Shown piece by piece: positions 24,222-34,853 of a stretch of 64,000 bases of DNA; position 1 is the stretch's first letter; each line of letters starts with the position of its first letter. The position numbers were made by a program, and so were the translations under genes. The stretch is from Pachyseris speciosa (Eukaryota; Cnidaria; Anthozoa; Scleractinia; Pachyseridae). Below the pieces are notes generated by a model. That model saw only the letters and a list, made by a program, of their open reading frames with translations. It did no database searches and was not told the origin of the DNA. The DNA lies in NCBI GenBank assembly GCA_016490735.1, contig JAEMWC010000191.1:1-64000 (forward strand). Direction: 5' to 3'.

Positions 24222-25195
24222 CATGGCCAGAATTAAATTTCACGCACGCGCAGTAGCTATCGACACTTAGAAAAAACACTACGAACACAAACATAATTTT
24301 ACAGAGATATGTGAGAAGGCAAAACTTCTACAATAAATAGCACGAGCTGCTACAAAGATAAACAATTTGTTCAATCTCATAGTAGGCCATCTTGGATGAC
24401 AACTTGACCCAGGCAACGAATTTTATAGATATTGTTTTGGGCAAAATTGAATTCGCAGATTTAAGTTTCGCACTTCCCAGCACAAAAAGTACAAACAATA
24501 TATTTTACCTTCGTCTTCCATACAAATGTCTATAAAATCGACCATTGCACTCCAAAATGCCATTTATCGTTGGTCCTTGACGACAACACCATTGACAAAT
24601 TCGCATTTGTTCGTTCCGAAACTTAAAGAAGACATTCGTCTCTTTCACATTTCAGTGTTTTCATCCTCGGAAAAAGCATCCTCGTCTTTCCCATCTCATC
24701 CCAACAAAGGTAAAAGTTCGGCTCGTAATACAAACACACGGTAGGGTGACCACTTCAATCATTCGAGGATCCCTGCCTGTTGAAATACTGTCTTCGCTTC
24801 AAGACATCAGTGTTCATTTTTCGCCGCCATCTTGCTCTAATAACTTGATGTAGGCCTAAGTACTAGTTTATTCTGTTAGTACAGGACTAATGATTGGTCC
24901 TATGGTATGGCCACCATAGTGATTACATAAGAAAACCCATTATTGGTGAAATAAACATACAAGGTAAAGTTGCCACGAAATTTAAATGAATATGACTTAG
25001 GAATGACTTGTACACATGACTAAGAATATCAACTGTTGAGGTATTATTTAATTCATTTTTTTTTTGTAATCCATACCTCATCTCTATTGTTCAACTTTTT
25101 CATACAAAACGATCGAAGCTGGGCTATCTCATCCCTAGAGCCTGCGTCTCGGTCAGCGGTGCCGCGTGCAAAAGTGAAATGAATATCTGGCCATG
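24222..25195 (-). mobile_element. 1-kb inverted-repeat element, copy 2, at the TRAF A 3' end
   Basis: This is a closely similar reverse-orientation copy of 1348-2346 with the same CATGGCCAGA ends. It starts six bases after the TRAF A stop codon, so it is probably the 3' untranslated region; AATAAA occurs at 24332-24337. Confidence 0.65.
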
Positions 25196-27561
25196 AATAA
25201 TACGATAATTAATAACTTTCAGTTTGTACCCAATGTTACGTTGATTAATCGAAGCCAGCTTATCTCAAATTCAACTCGAATCAGGCATACGAAACAACTT
25301 AGTTTCTAAAATGGCGCGCTTATAGGGCCAACTAAACAGAAAAATGTATTTTAATCATTCACAATTTTATTTAACCAAGAATTCATTTAGTATTCTGTGC
25401 TAGCTTTGGTTGTACATGTATTTTGGACGATGTTTATTTGATACGAGTCGACGTCACATTGGGTACGAAACAATCGGTTATACCACCACAATAATTCAAA
25501 ACAAATCAAACAATCATGGTGCCTCAGTTATACGGTTTTCATTTTGGGTACGAAAAATAATTCGCATTTGTTTTGGTTTTAAAAAATTAAGCGGCAGAAA
25601 GAAGCATGTTAATGTCCCCTCGCCCGTGTTTCAAAAATAATGACGACAAAATTGGTATTGCTGGCTTCATCATCTTTGGTGCTAAAAGGAAGCTAGCATA
25701 AGAGCTGGAAACTGCTGTCAGCTACCATTATCTAGTTTTACTTGTAATAAATTCAGGGAAGATAAAGCGTTTTAATCCCTCGAAAGATTTCAATTAACCG
25801 TGTTAACGTTGATTTTCGGAACTGAGAGAAAAGTTAGATAGTCAATCTTTGAGTTTGTAGTATCACTGCATATTTACTCCTAATCTGTAATTTGTTAAAA
25901 TATATCTGCTAATTGGAAAAATTAAAATTTGTTATGTGCGTTTCTTTGCCTTCTCTCTTTTCTCTTCTTGTCTCTGTCACCATTCTTGAGACCCTCTTGA
26001 CTCCCTATAAATTTAAAACGAAAAAAAAAGACAATGACAATGAATCAGTCACTTTCCCACTTCGCAATATACTCTGTCAGAGTGGATCAATTTTAGTCCT
26101 CTCGATAAGAGTTGACCGAACTCGATTTGACCAAATCGAGCTTGATTTGACTTTTCTCCCTCCCCCCGGAAAGTAAGTGGGCGGACTCTGATAGTGGAGC
26201 TCGACAAGCTATCGAGCACGATTATTTACTCTCGAGCGCGCCTAGGATTCGAGCTCGATTTACTGCAAATTGAGCACGCCCAACCGAGGTGGAATTGGAA
26301 GTAGTGGTCGATTTGCATTCCGAACTCGATTTGCGTATATCGAGCACGGTTGCCCAGAAAGTGAAATTGATCCGAGAAAATAAGCTTCGGCGTGTCCTAG
26401 ATTTCGTTATTTTTTATGGAATATTTTATTGATTGCTTTTCTCACCTTCTTTAAACTAATTAGCTTCTTCTATTTTGAGAGTACGCATACTTCGTTGTGA
26501 CAAGTGGGAATTGTGTAGAGATAAGATTAAAAAATATGTGTATCGGAGGGAGCAAACAGTAAGATTGACCACCTTTCTTCTTCTAACTAGAAATAGTTTT
26601 CACTGAAGCTGCCCCCATATTTTATTTTTTGAGTAGTTATGTGGCTGTAAATACTAAAATCCTGAAGACATTGTTTGCTCATTTTTATATTGCTGCTAAT
26701 GAAATATAGCAGTTTGTAAATGAGCAAGAAGCATATTTCTCCAGTACATCAATGGCAGAGACAATATTTGATTTAGAGTGTTACCCGATACCAGCTTGCG
26801 CACCTAGTTTCATCAAATCAGGAACACTTCCCATACTACAAACATATTTCTCACTTTTTTGAAAATCCTCGTTGAGTGCCTCCTCAGGGTTTGGCCTCTG
26901 GGCCTAAACCCTGCAGGGGCAATAATTCTATCCTTTTCAAACTCAAAACAATTAAGTGTTCAAAACTGTACGTTTATTCTGTCAACGCATACACAAGTCA
27001 CTGTTTAAATTTAAGCTTATTTATTATGTGAGAAATGCAGTGACACCACTAACTATAAAACTTTTAACTTGTATATAAATCCAGAAATCAAATAATAAAA
27101 TCACAATGGCAGAATTTGTCAGTGAGCTTAATTGTGATTCAAATGGTCAAGATAACTTGAAACATCTATTGGCTGGAGTTTGCCTTCATTATGTAATTAA
27201 CCCATATACTAATCTTAACCCAATACTAATCGTAAATATTCTTGCTTATGCCATTAGTGTGTTCCTCTTATAATTAAATCAAGGCTGTTGCTTTGAATAA
27301 CACTGATACAACAAAAAGTATTTTTTTTTATGACATAAGTTTAACAATCTTTAAATAGTTTTTTGAAGTCACACACTCATGAAGAAAGCAGAAGCATAAC
27401 TACAAAGATGCTTGCACTTGCGATCAGCATATTAAAGCATAATGTTACATTTTGACACTAGAATTCAAGTTCACAAGTTATGCCTACTTTCCTTTTCCTG
27501 TGTTTGCCCTCATGCTAACCTTATGCTCATCACACGTCATTAACACCACTAAAGCAGGCAT
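25196..27561. other. Centre of the mirror-image block, no gene seen
   Basis: This AT-rich spacer separates the converging TRAF A and TRAF B genes. At 26081-26376 there may be a short element with ends TGGATCAATTT and AAATTGATCC around repeated CTCGATTT motifs. Nothing else could be supported. Confidence 0.5.
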
Positions 27562-27836
27562 AGAGCGGTTTTCGATTGAGTGTCGTAAAACCAAAGTAAA
27601 TGCTACGACCAATCACAAAAGAAAAACCATTGAAAAAAAAAACCCAATCAGCATTCAAAGCAATTACATGCAGCCATCGCCAAGTGTGGGAAAATGCATG
27701 CTAGCAAGTGACGGTTGTTTTTGCTTCTCATTGGTTGGGAAAGTGACATGAGTTTTGCCAACCACTCACAGAGCGAAGTAAAGCAAAACCAAAGCAATTG
27801 CGACATTACTTTGGACACTCAATTGGAAAATGCTCT
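27562..27836. mobile_element. MITE with TA flanks (Tc1/mariner-like)
   Basis: About 275 bases have inverted ends beginning AGAGCGGTTTTCGATTGAGT on the left and its imperfect complement on the right, with TA at both outer edges. No coding sequence. It lies just beyond the TRAF B stop codon. Confidence 0.65.
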
Positions 27837-28948
27837 ATTGTTGGAAATTAAATTGTATTAAAAGCTTAAATAAGAAATGAGGAACTTCATTTTGAGTTTC
27901 CCTTCTCTGTCCACCCATGTATTGATGTTGGCCATGCTCCTACCCCACCTCTCGACTTCTTTCAGGGTAGCAAGGCCAAGATAGAGAATTTGTCTCTGCT
28001 GTTTTGATCCAGGCATCATCACAATCCTGATATAAACAAACATGAAATTAGAATTTCTTTTATTCGCATTGTAGTATTGTTAAGTTGTGACCTTGTATTG
28101 TCATTGTTGCTTTCAAAATATTGATTTATGAGTTGTCAGTTTAAATTATTGCTACACATTCACGAGCTGCACAAAAATGCTCACATGGCTTGAGATATGT
28201 GAAAAAACAAATCTTCTCAAATTTCGACTCCAAGAAAATCTTGGATCCAGCAAGGAGATTGTTTAATTTTTTCATACCTTATTTCTGCAGTAATGGTTTT
28301 GACGCTGGAAACTAGCTGTAAGAACACATCCAGTTGAGGAGTGATGATGCCCCTCCACCTGTCTCCGTGAAACGAAAACAGGTGGCTAGTAATTGGCTCA
28401 TTTGAGTCATTCTGCCTGGCCAGAGGGTTTGGAAAATGGTCCATGGTCCATGTAAATGATGCCACTTTCGTCTCTTTGATGGTTGTGGCAGTATTGTTGT
28501 CCTGTGGGGAACATTTTGTAATGGTGAGTGAAAATCGACTCATTGCTACACATCACAAAGTCAACTAGATGGGTGGCACAAACAAAGTACAGTAGCTAAT
28601 GATAAGAATGAAATTATAAACTCCCTTTTTGTACTCCACTCTGAAAGAAATTTCATCAACATCAGTCTCAGTCTCATCTTTCTGTATTTTACTGATAGAA
28701 AAATATATACGTTGATATCAACGAATCTGAAATACTTGATAGAATTTCTTGAAAACTAAGTAGATGTTTTCTATCATTGGAGACAGTGCATTGGTAACTT
28801 GGAATAATGGAAATTAATTTGTACATCTTTTTTGGTTACTTTTTTTTTTACTGAACGTCTGTTACCACATATTAAAGCATAATGTTACATTTTGGGCCAA
28901 GTATAACGTCCATATAAAGGGCTAACTCGCATACGACCGCTCTCATGT

Positions 28949-29022
28949 GGCTTTGATAGCTCAGTTGTGAGAGCACTGCACCGGCACCGCAGAGGTCGTG
29001 GGTTCGAATCCCGCTCAGAGCC
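28949..29022 (+). tRNA. tRNA-like segment, unit 1 (probably pseudo-tRNA / SINE head)
   Basis: It has a 7-base-pair acceptor stem (GGCTTTG/CAGAGCC with one G-T pair), a box A (TAGCTCAGTTGT) and box B (GGTTCGAATCC). The putative anticodon is GGC (Ala), but position 33 is C, the anticodon stem has an A-C mismatch, and the G3-U70 pair of alanine tRNA is absent. It is more likely a Pol III-promoter repeat than a working tRNA gene. Confidence 0.5.
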
Positions 29023-29195
29023 TGAATTTTTTTTCAGGTCTCTGTTCTAGTAGTGTTAGTTGCGGCCGCACTTGCATTAATGACCGTCATCACTCAATTG
29101 CTACTAATGGACAAAATTAATGTCATTCTTTGCTATACTTGGGCCAAGTATAACGTCCATATAAAGGGCTAACCCGCATACGACCGCTCTCATGT

Positions 29196-29269
29196 GGCTT
29201 TGATAGCTCAGTTGGGAGAGCACTGCACCGGCACCGCAGAGGTCGTGGGTTCGAATCCCGCTCAGAGCC
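29196..29269 (+). tRNA. tRNA-like segment, unit 2
   Basis: Identical to unit 1 except for TTGGGAG instead of TTGTGAG in the D-loop, which is closer to the box A consensus. The same doubts about function apply. Confidence 0.5.
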
Positions 29270-29442
29270 TGAATTTTTTTTCAGGTCTCTGTTCTAGTAG
29301 TGTTAGTTGCGGCCGCACTTGCATTAATGACCGTCATCACTCAATTGCTACTAATGGACAAAATTAATGTCATTCTTTGCTATACTTGGGCCAAGTATAA
29401 CGTCCATATAAAGGGCTAACCCGCATACGACCGCTCTCATGT

Positions 29443-29516
29443 GGCTTTGATAGCTCAGTTGGGAGAGCACTGCACCGGCACCGCAGAGGTCGTGGGTTCG
29501 AATCCCGCTCAGAGCC
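29443..29516 (+). tRNA. tRNA-like segment, unit 3
   Basis: Same sequence as unit 2; the downstream spacer is shortened. Confidence 0.5.
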
Positions 29517-30427
29517 TGAATTTTTTTCAGGTCTCTGTTCTAGTAGTGTTGCGGCCGCACTTGCATTAATGACCGTCACAACAAGTAGACCTGACATAAA
29601 AGGAAAACTTGCGTTGTTGATGTTAACTTGCAAAACTCCCTGAAAATATTAACTATTTTTTAAAAACTCGGTTTTGCAACGTGGTTGTCAACGTCAAGAG
29701 AGGGTCTCCGTGTCGACATATGGCTCAGTTGTTGCATTTGTTGCCCAAATGCTAATCTAAGGGGCAAAAGTTGCTAAGTTGCTTAAAGCTCTTAAAGTTG
29801 TCATAAAGTAGCCAAACACAATCTAAGTTATGCGCAGTAAGGATGCGCAATACAATTAAGGGAAATTACCTCAAAAGGGCAAGAAGAGAATAATTTTTAA
29901 GTAACCTTTACCATTTTACCTTTTCATGTATTTGCTGGTGTAGTCGTTGGATTTCCCCCGACTGCAGACTGTAGTGTGACAGGGCTGCTTCCTGCAGGTG
30001 TTGAGTTAAATCTTTGCGCATCACTATGCGCCTACATCCCGTGACCTCACATTCACACACTTTATCTCCACACTTGTGGAGATGCAGATTAAGGTCACTT
30101 CTGAAAAACAATGGATGGTTGTATAACTTCATTAATTGAAGGCGTCGGGGCATAACCATTCTATGTCGAATTTTGTTCTTTTTTTTTTCGTCCAAATTAG
30201 CTGAATCATTCCACGTGGTCTCTAATTTAATAGAAAACTACAGCCCTGCACTTTTTTCCGCTGCTTTGCGCTTCGTATTCGAGTAAAAACGGATGGAAAA
30301 AACTCGGCGGCGCTTTTTGAGATCTGCATTCATCGAAAAACAAAAGAAACCTTTTGTTTTCTTGAACAATGAAATCAGCGAAGCATCGCGTAGCCGCAAC
30401 TCATTTGTAACGATACAAGCATTGTTT

Positions 30428-31872
30428 ATTACCCGGGCTGCGCGCGTCTCGCGCGGCGCCCGGGTCATAAACTACGGACGGTTCTTCTTTTTCGTCGTCG
30501 AGTATCATCCACAAATGGCACTTCCGGCGTTTCTGCGCAAGCGCTAACTATTTTTAACAACAGTGATGCGTGTTGTCACGTATGGGAAAATGTCGATTCA
30601 TCTTGTGGCTTTTGAAGTCTGAAGAAACAATATGTTAAGAGAAGTGTCTATGCGAATGTTTGGAAGTTCAACGGCGAGAAGAAAGTTTTTAACATGAGTA
30701 AATTTAATGGCAGATGGACTGCCGTGTTTCCCCGTGTCTGCTTCAGTAGACAGCGAGTAGTCTCTAATTTTGGCGACGGATTGTGGGGGCACGTGCGCGC
30801 GCGAAGTTGCGATGAGACGCGACGCGAGGGGAGCGCCAAAACTTAGAGACTACAGACAAAGGGAGTTTGACCTTTCACGGCCGAGTGATTCGAGTGTAAA
30901 TCTCATATCAACAGCAAGAATGATGCCTGTTGTCACGTATCGGAAAACGTCGATTCACCTTGTGTCTTTGAAGTCTGAACAACTAATATGTTAAGACAAG
31001 TGTCTATACGAATGTTTGCAAGTTCAACAGCGAGAAGAAAGCTTTTAACATGACCAAAATTTAACTCCAGATGGACTGCCGTGTTCCCGTATCCGCTCCA
31101 TTGAGATGTACATTTTGTCGAATAACTCAAGTACGGGATATCACACACCCCTGAGACTTTGACAGGTAGTTTATTTACTATTTTGCCACAATATCTCAAT
31201 TTCTGGACTTTAATTTTTGAATGATAAGCGATTATATTTTACAAATGTACTAGCGTCCCTTGAAACTGTCCAGAAACGTTCCTTTCTTGTGTTTCAAATG
31301 ACCCTGGATTGACGTATTTGTAAACAGTTTCACTCTGCTAATTAATTTTCTACTCACATTTCACCGAGACTCCATTCACATTTATGCGAAAAAATCCAAC
31401 ATCGTTCGATAAGCGTTTCCTTTCTCAAGCAATTATCCATCGAAGCGAAAACAAGTGTGCTTAGTTTTTTTTTTTGGAATCAATACACAATTTTATACAC
31501 TAGTTTATCTTGCATAACGATAAACCCCTGTGGCCTAAAGGTCATTGTTCCTGCCTGTGACGCAGCTAACCCGGGTTCGATGTCTTTTAGTGGTATATAT
31601 CACAGGCTTTATTTTTTCTGTTTCTCTTTTTCTTGTTCTTTTAGAAATATTTTTTACAAGTGTTATAATTATTGTGCTCAATGGTTGAGCTGTATTTTAG
31701 AGGAATATATGTTGATAGGGGTCTAAAGAAATAGACTCCAACACAAGCTAAACACAATGCGTCCGATGTAAGAAAGACAGACTTCCCTCTATTCTTTTGT
31801 TTAGCACTAAGTTAGGGATACAATACTGTTTTTTTGCAAGCCCGGGTTTAGGCTAATTGTAGCCTCTTGTTT
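30428..31872 (+). mobile_element. 1.45-kb interspersed element, copy 1
   Basis: It starts with TTACCCGGGCTGCGCGCG and ends past GCCCGGGTTTAGGC, so CCCGGG occurs near both ends. The reverse complement, nearly identical, lies at 56106-57556. Inside, a segment of about 190 bases is tandemly repeated with a period near 350 (around 30600 and 30950), and a tRNA-related stretch lies near 31530-31590. No transposase frame. It sits in TRAF B intron 2. Confidence 0.75.
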
Positions 31873-31897
31873 AAAATTATCAGAATTTGTTATAGAT

Positions 31898-31972
31898 TCT
31901 TCGGCGGCGCAATGGTAGTGCGCGGGCCGTTCAGGACAGTGGTTTTACCGAGATGACGGTTCGATGCGTGAA
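31898..31972 (+). other. Degenerate tRNA-like stretch
   Basis: GGCGCAATGGTAGTGC resembles a box A and GGTTCGATGC a box B about 50 bases later. Stem pairing is poor, so it is probably a tRNA-derived repeat. Confidence 0.3.
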
Positions 31973-32735
31973 TAATCGAAACTTTTTTGGTCCGCCATTT
32001 CGTCTCTTCTTCTTCTCCACCCTTTTTTTTTTCTAACTTCATTCCAGTTAAGAAACATAGCTCTGTGTTTTTTTTCGCTGATTTCCTCTTCCTTTTGCGA
32101 GAAATAACGTGGTCGGGAATTGGCGAAAAACCCGCTCTTTGCCAAGCAAGGAAGACCTGGCCGGTCGATCTAAGTTACTTATTTGTGACTTTTAGCCATG
32201 AAAGGAGCCACCAAGAGCAAAGGAATGGTGGTACGTTGACAAATATCACCCGAGGTTACGTTTCACAGTGTATTTCAGTTTTATTATATCGTTTTGAATT
32301 TACATTCTTTGCCATAGCAATACCGTGGTTTATTTTATCATCGTTCGTTTCATTTGATGATCATAGTTTCGAATTTTTGTTTTTGTTTGATTCACAGAGA
32401 AAATCGACCTGTCCTGGATAAGTTCAAGTTCAGATGAAGAATAGAGTGGATGCATGGAGTTCAACAAGTCCATCGACGGTAACCCATCGGCAACAAACAA
32501 AACGGCTCTTTTAGGAGCCACCAAATAAAACAACAGTCATTACCCAACTGCATATATCACAATTTTCCATTCCCCCTTCAATCGATCCTCATGTTAAGCA
32601 CATATAAAGCGTATTAATACGATCATTATAGCATAAACCAAAACGAATTCGTGGGTTTTGGCGAGTATGCACGATTAATCAAAGATATCCCATATCTGCC
32701 CCCTGTGATAAAGAGTTCTTCTTTGAGATGAAGGG

Positions 32736-33608
32736 TCATATTGCCTCTCGCATGGGCCATCTGCTGTCAATGAAGTTGTTCAAAACTTCCTGTGTTTCTT
32801 CCTTGGTTAACAGATTGGTGCTTTTAACAACATTAAATTCGTTTTCTTCCATAACTGGAAACCTCACGTTGTCTATGATGTCATCTCCAAGGATCTGACG
32901 GCGTTCCATTGTAGAGTCAAGGCCGAACTTTTTACATTGGTTTTCTGCCCATTTATTGATGGCAGTGAACAATTCGATTTCCTTGACGTTCAGTGTGTTC
33001 CTTTTTACCAATTCAATCAAGTCTGATCGGTCCATTTCGAAGAACTCGCTTGATTCCAAAACACCTTTGGCCTCTTTATCTATAAATTTCCAGCAAGAGC
33101 GCCAGAGAGACTTATTTTCAATTAACTTGGAGTTTTTCAAGACACAAAAGATGTTACTTGAATCCAGATGCTCTCGCAAGAATAAAATGCAGCGGTTGGT
33201 CAGCGAGGGGATCATGTATTTCTCTGCCAAATAGAGTAACCGCAAAATATTGTCCCCATTGAAACGAACTTCTTCGGTGTAAATGTATCGCAGGAACTCC
33301 ATCATCCCTTGATAGTCGCAGTCAGGGAGATCTATATAATCATTTCTCTCCGCCAAAAGACCACAAAACATGACGTAGAAAACCGGGCTTGCAATCGCCA
33401 ACAAGAACCTATGAGCGGGGATTACCATCTTGGACTTCTCAGTTGTACCCCCATGCAAGGACAAGGGAACCACAAATTTAACGTCGCTCAACTTGTCGTT
33501 ACTTAAAAGAAATTTGGCTCGTTCTTGGCTAGTACTGGCTGCCCCAAACATCGCTAAACGTTTTCTACAGTTTTTCACAGCCCCACCGGAAATCTTCACA
33601 AGTAACAC
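32736..33608 (-). CDS. BTB-BACK protein, single exon, nested in TRAF B intron 2
   Basis: An uninterrupted 290-residue frame. A BTB/POZ domain spans about residues 35-145 (LSNDKLSDVKFVV, PAHRFLLAIASPVFYVMFCG, FLRYIYTEEV), followed by a BACK domain (LAEKYMIPSLTNRC, WKFIDKEAKGVLESSEF, LFTAINKWAENQCKKFGLD). This is the layout of BTBD3/BTBD6-type proteins, which serve as substrate adaptors for Cullin-3 ubiquitin ligases; the C-terminal PHR domain of that subfamily is absent. The gene has no intron, lies inside an intron of TRAF B on the same strand, and has no counterpart in the TRAF A intron. A retrocopy inserted after the block duplication would explain this. The start could also be Met20. No lesion was seen. 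Confidence 0.85.
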   Translation of the reverse strand: MLLVKISGGAVKNCRKRLAMFGAASTSQERAKFLLSNDKLSDVKFVVPLSLHGGTTEKSKMVIPAHRFLLAIASPVFYVMFCGLLAERNDYIDLPDCDYQGMMEFLRYIYTEEVRFNGDNILRLLYLAEKYMIPSLTNRCILFLREHLDSSNIFCVLKNSKLIENKSLWRSCWKFIDKEAKGVLESSEFFEMDRSDLIELVKRNTLNVKEIELFTAINKWAENQCKKFGLDSTMERRQILGDDIIDNVRFPVMEENEFNVVKSTNLLTKEETQEVLNNFIDSRWPMREAI

Positions 33609-34761
33609 GTCCTTTAATACAGCTCCCTAGATTCCAGACTCTCTCTTTCGTTGCATAATCAAAATGGTGACCTACTGTAGCTTCGTGGCAAAACTCGTTG
33701 GAGCTGAAAGGTCCGAGCTGGGGTAAGTTTCATAAATGAATTTTGTTTAACTGGATTAAGGTATGGCTGAAGTTATGTTGATATTTGCATAGCACCCCTT
33801 TTGCTTGTTTTTGGCATATTTTGGAAGGTAACCTCAAGCTAGGGGCCACTGTTTTAGTGCCCATCTACTAATTTTCAACTTCAAATTCCAATTTTAAACC
33901 ACCAATAAATCTTCAATATTTCCTATTTCCCTAAATTTAACTAATCCTTTAAGAAAAATCATCTCTTCCCAAATATACCCAAAAATCCCAAAAAAATTCA
34001 CAAATTATCGCACAACATAGCTTCATGAGAGGAGCAGAGGGATTTTTGATTGCTTGAATCACGAACAAGTTATTAACATTAAATCCATGTTAAGCGACGA
34101 AAAAACAGTGTTCAGGTTTCACGTCCCCAAACACGCAAGCTTAAGCGTTTGTATCACGTCGAGCCGAAATATTGTTTACAAGTCAAACGCTACTTGTTTT
34201 CCTTACTTGTTTTCCTTACTTAGGTTTAATGTTTATTCTAAATTTCATACACTTTAATTTGTATTTGCAAATAGCTTGTGAAGGTATTTTCTACATCTCT
34301 CGACACTCTATTGCAATAGTAATAAATCTTGAATTAATGCAAAATCTGTCACTGGAAATTTACATTTGCAAATTTATGGGACTATCCCTCTTCTTGATTT
34401 TGGCGGTTGTACATGTTAAGGCTGCCAAAGTCCTGTACCAAGTCCTTCTTCTGATAGTTCCGTTTCGTCCTGTAGATGTCGTTTGCCCTTGCAAAAATTT
34501 TTCAGTTTTCCTTCTCCATTACTTGTGTGGTGTAACTTGAATTGCGGCCCCCCTTTTGTGTTGCCCGATGGAACATTCTTGACTGCTCGTGGTTTTTTTT
34601 CTCAACTGGTTGGCAGTTGAAAATGGGTATGCTTCCACATTGCTCAAGAAACTGAGGAACATGATACACCAGTGCTGAAGGAAAAAAAAACACCATTATC
34701 TTAATATCATTTCAGTTATGGTTGTAGGTAAAAATTTGTACTTATTGATTTTCAACTTTAG

Positions 34762-34853
34762 GACTTGGAAATCTAGCAAAGCTCAGTGAAGGAGGGAAAT
34801 CATTGCTGATATATGCTGCCAGTGGAAAATGTGCTCACTGCAAGCTTAAAAAG
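34762..34853 (+). CDS. Candidate isolated exon, unknown gene
   Basis: An acceptor (ACTTTAG) and donor (AAG/GTAATT) bound 92 bases that read openly, including SEGGKSLLIYAASGKCAHCK with a CAHC pair. No neighbouring exon was found that joins it, so it may be a fragment or chance. Confidence 0.25.

Larger units (their letters stand above)
28894..29579 (+). repeat. Tandem array of three 247-bp units, each with a tRNA-like head
   Basis: Units start at 28894, 29141 and 29388 with GGGCCAAGTATAACGTCC. The first two are 247 bases; the third is truncated near 29579. Each holds a 74-base tRNA-like segment, then a T run and GCGGCCGC. The copies are almost identical, so the amplification is recent. The array lies in TRAF B intron 3. 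Confidence 0.9.

Noticed and set aside
28949..29516. Three functional alanine tRNA genes
   Set aside because: Position 33 is C, the anticodon stem has a mismatch, the G3-U70 identity pair is missing and the units form a recent tandem repeat.
28894..29579. CRISPR-like array
   Set aside because: Only three large units with no short regular repeats and unique spacers; the context is eukaryotic.
30933..31199. 88-residue frame present identically in both 1.45-kb elements as a transposon protein
   Set aside because: Its conservation only reflects the near identity of the two copies; it overlaps an internal non-coding duplication and has no known domain.
31987..32421. 144-residue plus-strand frame
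   Set aside because: The composition is Phe/Ser-rich from T-runs, and there is no recognisable domain or conserved copy in the other arm.
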